From Mesonia sp008017825 (GTDB lineage Bacteria > Bacteroidota > Bacteroidia > Flavobacteriales > Flavobacteriaceae), in NCBI RefSeq assembly GCF_008017825.1, contig NZ_VRLS01000006.1, forward strand, positions 35,030 through 99,029: DNA of 64,000 nucleotides, written 5' to 3'. Positions 59,074-64,000 of the stretch are shown one piece after another. The notes below the pieces were generated by a model. The model saw only the letters and a list, made by a program, of their open reading frames with translations, searched no databases and was not told where the DNA came from. The translations under genes and the position numbers were made by a program. Positions within the stretch are counted from its first letter, which is position 1. The number at the start of each line of letters is the position of its first letter.

Positions 59074-60915
59074 CTATAAATCCTCAATAAAACGAGTAAA
59101 GTCCGTTTCTTTTTCTAAGTTAAATTTCTTTTTAAGTCGATACTTTCTAGAAATCACACTTTCATGGGTTACTCCTAAGACTTTTGCTATTTCTTTATTT
59201 GACAAGCGCATTTTAATCAAAGCACAAAAATCGATTTGAGTACTTGTAATGCGAGGTACACGAGTCTTAAGTTGACTAATAAAATGGGGGTTAATACTTA
59301 AAAACTTTTCTTTAATCACATCCCAATATTCATCTCCTCGGGTGATTTCCTTAAGTTGTTGTTGTATTTTTTGTTGGGTTGTATCATCCAACTTATCTAA
59401 TATAGCGCTATACTTTTGTTGAATTTTAGATTGTTCAGCGGTTAAGGCTAGCATTTCTGCCTTTTGCTTTTCAATTTTTTTCCTTTTCAACTGGTTTATT
59501 TCTTTTTCTTGCTGGAGCTTTTCTGCGAGCAGCTGTTGTTCTCGTTTAAAAGCTTTAATTTTTTCAACTTTTAGTTGATGGTTTTTTATACTTCTTTTAT
59601 AGCCTAAAAAACTTAATATAATTAACGAACTCAAACCTCCAAAAGTCAACCAAAATTTTACATTGGTACTCATGAGTTGTTGCTCTAATTGCATATTTTT
59701 ATTTTTGTGAGCTTTATTCTCATATTCTAATTCTAGTTGTTTTTCCACTAAACCATCATTCATACGTTGCAAGGAATCTTGCAGTTCGATGGTTCTTAGC
59801 AATAACTCATCATAGGATTTTTTATCATTTTCTTTTAAATACTCCTTCGCTTTTTTATAAAATTCAAGCTGGGCAAGGATCCCAAACTGAGAATCTTCTT
59901 TTGTATTCTCATAAGCCAACACATTCAACACCAATTGTTCTGCTTTTTCATGTTGCCCTAAATTTTCTAGAAGGCCAAGATAATTATAGGCTATCGTATA
60001 CAAACGCTCATTATTAATTTCTAAAGATTTTTCGAAAACTTTTTGGTAGATTGCAACGGCCTCTACAAAATTTTCGTTTTTCTCTAATATTAAAGCTTTT
60101 AATTCTTTAGAATAACTTATGATATTAGGATCTCCGTATTCTTGGATTTTAGGTCTCGTTACTCCAATTAAACTATCTGCTCGACTTAATTGCTGAGCAC
60201 CTATATAAGAGTTGCTTAAATTAAGGGCAGTCAAATAATAGGTATCCATTAAACCGACCGATTGAAACTTAGGTAATAGGTCTTCATACATTTCAATAGC
60301 TATTTTGTAATTCTCTACGTTCATGTACAAATTTGCCAGGTTATGGTATTCCATATAAATGGCATCATTGGTCAAATTATTTTTTTCAATAATTTCTATA
60401 GCCATCTTTTGATATTCGATGGCTAAAGGATAATTTTGAAGCCGTGCGTAACACGCCGATTTTAAACCATAGAGTAACTGAAGTGCCTTCTGATTATTTT
60501 GATGTTTAGCGATTTCAATTCCCTTAGCAATCCAATAAAATGCTCTTTTATAATCTCCCTTCTTCTTTAAAACTACCCCTAGATTATTAATCATTCGGGG
60601 ATAAATGAGCTTAGTAGTATCTAATAAACTTATGTTTTTTTCAAAATAATATACGGCCGAGTCTTGTTTTCCAACGGTAGTAAAGTAGCTTCCTTTAATA
60701 TTATAATTATTAGCCTTTAAGCTATCTGGCCAAGAAAGGTTAGTGTTTTTGATGAGACTATCTACCGTTATTTTAGCTTGACGAGGATGAGCAAATACTT
60801 TTTTAAAAGTGTTTAATTGAATATTAAATACATGGTCTGCTTCACTTTTGCTAAGATGTTGACAAAAAAGTAACTGTTGAGCTAAAAAAAAAAGTACTGG
60901 GAGTAAAGATTTCAT
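59074..60915 (-). CDS. TPR-domain regulator with LuxR-type HTH
   Basis: A 613-residue protein. It has a signal peptide or N-terminal anchor (LLPVLFFLAQQLLFC) and some eight tetratricopeptide-like units (about residues 50-370, e.g. KGDYKRAFYWIAKGIEIA, YPLAIEYQKMAIEI). One membrane helix (WLTFGGLSSLIILSFLGY) leads to a cytoplasmic coiled coil (EREQQ, QEKEINQLKRKKIEKQKAE) and a C-terminal HTH (LSNKEIAKVLGVTHESVISR). It has the build of Bacteroidota one-component membrane regulators that sense with TPRs and bind DNA with LuxR-like HTHs. The neighbouring GLUG operon and the 61892 gene are natural candidate targets. Confidence 0.87.
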   Translation of the reverse strand: MKSLLPVLFFLAQQLLFCQHLSKSEADHVFNIQLNTFKKVFAHPRQAKITVDSLIKNTNLSWPDSLKANNYNIKGSYFTTVGKQDSAVYYFEKNISLLDTTKLIYPRMINNLGVVLKKKGDYKRAFYWIAKGIEIAKHQNNQKALQLLYGLKSACYARLQNYPLAIEYQKMAIEIIEKNNLTNDAIYMEYHNLANLYMNVENYKIAIEMYEDLLPKFQSVGLMDTYYLTALNLSNSYIGAQQLSRADSLIGVTRPKIQEYGDPNIISYSKELKALILEKNENFVEAVAIYQKVFEKSLEINNERLYTIAYNYLGLLENLGQHEKAEQLVLNVLAYENTKEDSQFGILAQLEFYKKAKEYLKENDKKSYDELLLRTIELQDSLQRMNDGLVEKQLELEYENKAHKNKNMQLEQQLMSTNVKFWLTFGGLSSLIILSFLGYKRSIKNHQLKVEKIKAFKREQQLLAEKLQQEKEINQLKRKKIEKQKAEMLALTAEQSKIQQKYSAILDKLDDTTQQKIQQQLKEITRGDEYWDVIKEKFLSINPHFISQLKTRVPRITSTQIDFCALIKMRLSNKEIAKVLGVTHESVISRKYRLKKKFNLEKETDFTRFIEDL

Positions 60916-60932
60916 AACTTTAAAAAAAAATG

Positions 60933-60940
60933 CAAAAATA
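60933..60940 (-). promoter_or_regulatory. -7 element of the TPR regulator gene
   Basis: TATTTTTG on the minus strand, 17 bp before the ATG; -33 box unclear. Confidence 0.45.
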
Positions 60941-61080
60941 CATTTTTATTCCATTTTAAGAAAAATTAAAAACAAAAGCCCTTCCTTCTTTCCTATCAAA
61001 AAAATAAAAGAACTCATAGGTCTCCGCTATGTTAGGATTATTTAAAGTATGGCAAATATTCGCGAAGCTTCCTCTTCTTT

Positions 61081-61139
61081 TACTCATTCACTTTGCTATT
61101 GCTTAAGTATTCGTGAATCTCTAAAATTGATTTGTCTTG
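61081..61139. repeat. Long direct repeat, copy A
   Basis: About 59 bp containing TTGCTTAAGTATTCGTGA. It is roughly 80% identical to copy B at 61578-61636 in the same orientation, with one single-base indel. Confidence 0.7.
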
Positions 61140-61154
61140 GTACAAAACGAAACA

Positions 61155-61190
61155 AACCCGCCCGACCGGTACGGGCAGGAATCAAGACTG
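61155..61190. repeat. GC-rich hairpin element
   Basis: CCCGCCCGACCGGTACGGGC followed by AGGAATC. GCCCG and CGGGC pair around ACCGGTA. GC-rich islands of this kind ending in GGCAGGAATC recur between genes in Flavobacteria. Isolated in very AT-rich DNA. Confidence 0.5.
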
Positions 61191-61360
61191 ACTAAAAATC
61201 TATAAAAAAATACTACGGAATCCCCAGCCACAAATGAAAAGAACTCACCCTCCTTATCAGTTGCTCTCAAACAGCTTTTTATTTTCTAGTCCTCGCTGCT
61301 TCCTTGATTTTCAATATATTTCTAGATAGGTCGTTCCTTTAGATGATGAAAAGCACTCGG

Positions 61361-61425
61361 CCTATCGAAATGACAGACATAAAATAATCTGTCATATTGA
61401 GCGTAGCGCAGTGAAGTCGAAATAC
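61361..61425. repeat. Interspersed repeat, copy 1
   Basis: TCGAAATGACA, a short spacer, TGTCATATTGAGCGTAGCGC, then AGTGAAGTCGAAATA. TGACA/TGTCA and TCGAAA/TTCGA-type arms make it an inverted structure. I recognise TGTCATATTGAGCGTAGC as part of a repeat family common in Bacteroidota intergenic DNA. Confidence 0.65.
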
Positions 61426-61477
61426 CTTTTCATTAAAAACTCTAACTCCTATTTAAACAGATTTCTCAGTCCTTCGT

Positions 61478-61536
61478 CCATCGAAATGACAAAAAGAACC
61501 TGTCATCTAGAACAAAACGCAGTGAAGTGAAAGATC
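61478..61536. repeat. Interspersed repeat, copy 2 (diverged)
   Basis: CATCGAAATGACA, spacer, CCTGTCATCTAGAACAAAAC, then GCAGTGAAGTGAAAGATC. Same order and orientation as copy 1 with more substitutions, about 115 bp downstream of it. Confidence 0.6.
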
Positions 61537-61577
61537 TTTTCTTCAATTAATGAATAAGATACATAGAAATAAGTTTT

Positions 61578-61636
61578 TACTTATTCACTTTACTATTGCT
61601 TAAGTATTTGTGAGTTTCCAAAAGTCGATTTGTTTT
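61578..61636. repeat. Long direct repeat, copy B
   Basis: Second copy of the 59-bp word starting at 61081; the two flank a 440-bp stretch that contains the GC hairpin and both interspersed repeats. Confidence 0.7.
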
Positions 61637-61809
61637 AATTACATAAAAGACAAAAATCGAGAAGGCTTTATTAGTTTCTTTAAATGCATATTTACACTCT
61701 TGAATCCTCTTTCCATATTATAAGAACGCTTATGACCGTTTAATTCAATTGCAATTTTTTAAAATAGGATGATTGCTGATTTCCATGATTTTTTCAAAAG
61801 GGATAAATA

Positions 61810-61826
61810 CCCAATATTGGGGATGG
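61810..61826. promoter_or_regulatory. CCCAATATTGGG palindrome upstream of the 61892 gene
   Basis: CCCAATATTGGG (61810-61821) is a perfect 12-bp palindrome, extended as TACCC...GGGGATGG. It lies about 70 bp before the ATG. Its right half resembles the G-rich word before the GLUG operon. Confidence 0.45.
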
Positions 61827-61891
61827 TTTAAGAAGGTAAAAAGTGCTTACTTTATTATAGATAATCTACTAATAATCAAAACACTGGAGTC

Positions 61892-63379
61892 ATGAAAAAA
61901 TTTGCTTTAGTTCTCAGCGTTTTAAGTTTAAGCTTTTTTAAGATACAAGCACAGCGTCAGCTTATCCTTGAAGAACCGGAACAGCTGGTTAGTGCTGCGG
62001 CTTATAACAAAATGATCTCTCAAAATTTTAGTTATTTGCTATTGAGTGAAAACAGTCCGCAACAAGGAATTAGTGCTACCCTTAACGACAAAGGCAGCAA
62101 TCTCAAAATTAACGGACTCTTATACAATGGAGCTTCAGGAGTATTGACTATGGAAGCAGATCTGACAAGTACAAATGGGGTCTATTTTTTTGATGAGGAA
62201 GAAGGCGGGCAACAAGCGAAAATATCTTTCAATTACTACCGTTCTTTGTTGTTCTTATCTGGTTATACTAAACCTGATTATTTAAAGAACACCACCCATC
62301 GACTGGCAATCCTTGAAGCTATTCTTGAAGCTAAAAACAAACATGACAAGTATTACGAATTACTTACAGACCCTAAAATAACAAGTACCAATTTTAGTGG
62401 ACTGGAAAGAGACATTGACACCTCACACATTCAAATATATGAGAAACTAAAAGCAATAACAGCCCTCTACATTAACGATCAGGAAGCTAAAGGCTTTGAT
62501 GCATTACCCTCACGTGAAGTTGATACTAAAGAGCTAAAACTTACAAAAACTGAAACTATCTCCTTAGAAGAAGTAGCAAAAACCCACACCATAACTTCAA
62601 CTCAATTTAACATCGGTAAGTTACTTTCAGTCTATAAAGCAAATGAAACCTACATCCTAAATAAACTTGAAGAGGAACTTATAGATTTGGAGTTAAAAGC
62701 AGCTGAATCCCAGTGGAATTCCAAACACAATACATTTTTTGGGGTAACCCCTTTCTATAAAAGAGAAAGCTTTAGGAGCTTTAGCCTTGATCCCAGTCAA
62801 TCTTTCTCTAACATGTTCTCTGATACCAAAGGAGACTTATACGGGATCACCTTCTCCCTCAATTACAATTACGAACGTAAAAAGAAATATGGATTTAAAT
62901 TCTTTCCGCATCGCTTTTTTATAAAAGCATCTACTTCAGCAGGCAGGGCTTCAAACATCTCCAGTTTTTCAAACAGTACTTTAAATTTTACCCAATCCTT
63001 GGGAACCGACGTTAACGGAAACCCTATCATTTTCACAAAAGATGACGCTGCCTTTATAGGAGACGCTAGTTACGAGTATGGGACGTCTAATAGCGTTAAA
63101 TTAGAAACCTATTACTATCCGTTCAATATTCCGGTAGGTTTGTTTGGTATCATAAGTTATGAGTACATCAATTTTAGTAGACAAAAAAATGTAAAAGATA
63201 AAGAGCTTTCTCCTATGCGTTTAGGGGTTTTGTTCAACTTAAAAAATAAAGAAAAAGATAAACCATTAGTTACTATTCAGACATTTTTAGATCGCACTGA
63301 CCTCAGCCTTAGTCCAAATGGTAGAGATAATGACTTGCGTTTTGGTTTAGGCGTAGGATTGCCTATCAATCTTAAATAA
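61892..63379 (+). CDS. Secreted outer-membrane-type protein of unknown function
   Basis: A 495-residue protein. The signal peptide is MKKFALVLSVLSLSFFKIQA-Q. Residues about 20-280 are mixed and helical with coiled-coil tendency (YILNKLEEELIDLELKAAES). From about 280 to the end alternating aromatic strands (FFGVTPFYKRESFRSF, YGITFSLNYNYERKKK, GIISYEYINFSRQ, LRFGLGVGLPINLK) indicate a small outer-membrane beta-barrel. I do not recognise the family. It is flanked by degenerate repeats and a group II intron, and a palindrome precedes it. Confidence 0.65.
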   Translation: MKKFALVLSVLSLSFFKIQAQRQLILEEPEQLVSAAAYNKMISQNFSYLLLSENSPQQGISATLNDKGSNLKINGLLYNGASGVLTMEADLTSTNGVYFFDEEEGGQQAKISFNYYRSLLFLSGYTKPDYLKNTTHRLAILEAILEAKNKHDKYYELLTDPKITSTNFSGLERDIDTSHIQIYEKLKAITALYINDQEAKGFDALPSREVDTKELKLTKTETISLEEVAKTHTITSTQFNIGKLLSVYKANETYILNKLEEELIDLELKAAESQWNSKHNTFFGVTPFYKRESFRSFSLDPSQSFSNMFSDTKGDLYGITFSLNYNYERKKKYGFKFFPHRFFIKASTSAGRASNISSFSNSTLNFTQSLGTDVNGNPIIFTKDDAAFIGDASYEYGTSNSVKLETYYYPFNIPVGLFGIISYEYINFSRQKNVKDKELSPMRLGVLFNLKNKEKDKPLVTIQTFLDRTDLSLSPNGRDNDLRFGLGVGLPINLK

Positions 63380-63554
63380 ATCTGATAAACAGGATTCAAG
63401 TCTTCTTTGCTTGATTCTTAGAAATGCATCAGGCATTTATCACAACGGCAGCTTATTATTCTAGAGGTTTAGTCTTATGAGTTGTTATGTTTTTAAAAAA
63501 TGAATCCTCAAAACTAAACTCCCTACACCACTAGCAGCTATCAACCACCTCCTT

Positions 63555-63826
63555 CCCTATTCTTCAAGTTTTAATAGTGCTTTATAAGGATTTCCTGTTA
63601 ACCCTATTAGTTGAGCAAATGCGGGTTCGGTTTTATGCCGCTATGCTTAAGCTCCATAATTTTATTTCGAAACTCAACACCCCTTTCGTTTAAAATCTCT
63701 TTTTCAATCAGCATATGACGATACGCATTTTGCTTTTCGGTTGGAATATTTTGCCCAAAAATCTCAAACAAAAAATTATCAGTTTTGAATTCGTAACAAA
63801 TTGTCTATAACCCATACTTGTTTTTT
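63555..63826 (-). pseudogene. Frameshifted gene remnant
   Basis: On the minus strand one frame reads FKTDNFLFEIFGQNIPTEKQ, NAYRHMLIEKEILNERG, VEFRNKIMELKHSGIK; a one-base shift continues as EPAFAQLIGLTGNPYKALLK-LEE-stop. The codon use and the coherent amino-acid pattern point to a decayed gene, with another frameshift near GYRQFVTN at its start. I cannot name the family. It lies just downstream of the group II intron end. Confidence 0.5.
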
Positions 63827-63913
63827 TTTCGTCCTTTTTTTGATATACAGATATGGGGTGTTAATACCCTGATAAATAAAGGGTTTTTTAAAATTACCCA
63901 CAACGGTTTAGTA

Positions 63914-64000
63914 ATCGAGTAGGCAAAGGGAATTTCACCCTAAGCCTCTCACAGAACCGTGCTTGAAAGTCTCCCCTCACACGGCTCTTGTTGTACAAAT
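63914..64000 (-). mobile_element. 3' end of a group II intron (domains V and VI)
   Basis: Minus strand, 63987-63954 is a 34-nt domain V: GAGCCGTG pairs with CACGGTTC, with a 2-nt AG bulge, an upper stem and a GAGA tetraloop. The AGC triad is in place. Domain VI follows (GAGAGGCTTAGGG ... GCCTACTC), with an unpaired A seven bases before the end, fitting the branch point. The last bases CTACTCGAT give the usual AY 3' terminus, so the intron ends at 63914 and extends left-to-right beyond 64000. Any reverse-transcriptase ORF would lie outside the window. Confidence 0.85.

Noticed and set aside
58991..59239. 82-codon plus-strand frame
   Set aside because: Mostly antisense to the HTH end of the TPR regulator gene; composition follows the opposite strand.
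63856..63869. GGGTGTTAATACCC as a regulatory palindrome
   Set aside because: One mismatch, no intact gene downstream, and lies in the decayed intron exon.
1..64000. CRISPR arrays, tRNA and rRNA genes
   Set aside because: Looked for regular spaced repeats, TTCGAnTC T-arms and rRNA-like blocks in the gaps; none found.

Overview
The window is a stretch of chromosome from a member of the Flavobacteriaceae (Bacteroidota). The DNA is AT-rich, and many genes are preceded by the Bacteroidota-type -7 promoter element TAnnTTTG. The gene set is also typical: secreted proteins with type IX secretion (T9SS) C-terminal sorting domains, a long-form GAPDH, a monomeric NADP-isocitrate dehydrogenase, a single-chain PurL, type B L31, ECF sigma/anti-sigma pairs, and a 58-residue histone H1-like protein. 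I cannot fix the genus from sequence alone. No tRNA or rRNA gene and no CRISPR array was seen.

Layout. 0-2.1 kb (minus): hydrolase, lytic transglycosylase and cardiolipin synthase (cut by the window edge). 2.2-9.2 kb: GNAT-like protein, mtaB, peptide-binding lipoprotein, a HipA-like kinase/DUF3037 pair, an interspersed repeat, then mltG, a GNAT enzyme and dapF on the minus strand. 9.3-17.1 kb: housekeeping (degP/htrA, gapA, trmD, rplS, icd, rpmE2), separated by clear hairpin terminators. 17.2-23.9 kb: small membrane protein, glycosyltransferase, then a probable operon of phosphosugar mutase, ABC exporter, ECF sigma factor, membrane anti-sigma-like protein and periplasmic sensor-like protein. 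23.9-33.7 kb: beta-propeller lipoprotein, RsmB-like methyltransferase, T9SS-secreted endonuclease I, purL, and a processive glycosyltransferase. 33.8-42.3 kb: a fatty-acid degradation cluster (fadD-like; marR, 3-hydroxyacyl-CoA dehydrogenase/enoyl-CoA hydratase, thiolase, acyl-CoA dehydrogenase) with a perfect palindromic operator before marR and a four-helix-bundle (IVP) gene, bracketed by an inverted repeat, inside it. 42.3-53.5 kb: lipoproteins, MscS channel, YtxH protein, App1-like phosphatase, lipid kinase, a second sigma/anti-sigma pair, an ABC ATPase with a small membrane protein, and an outer-membrane Omp85-like barrel.

From 53.5 kb to the end coding density falls and the character changes to accessory DNA: histone-like gene, an orphan gene behind an 11-bp-periodic repeat array, a DUF2200 remnant, a GLUG-repeat T9SS surface protein with a small C-terminal-anchor protein, a TPR/LuxR-type regulator, about 1 kb of degenerate interspersed repeats, an unrecognised outer-membrane protein, a frameshifted gene remnant, and the 3' end (domains V and VI) of a group II intron running off the window on the minus strand.

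The least explained signals are: a 14-bp palindrome (core CTTCCGCGGAAG) recurring inside four unrelated genes where it encodes Ser-Ala-Glu; the four-unit 11-bp array at 54.15 kb; the inverted-repeat-bracketed IVP gene in the fad operon; and the HipA-like/DUF3037 pair. All functional statements rest on motif recognition by eye; no database search was run.
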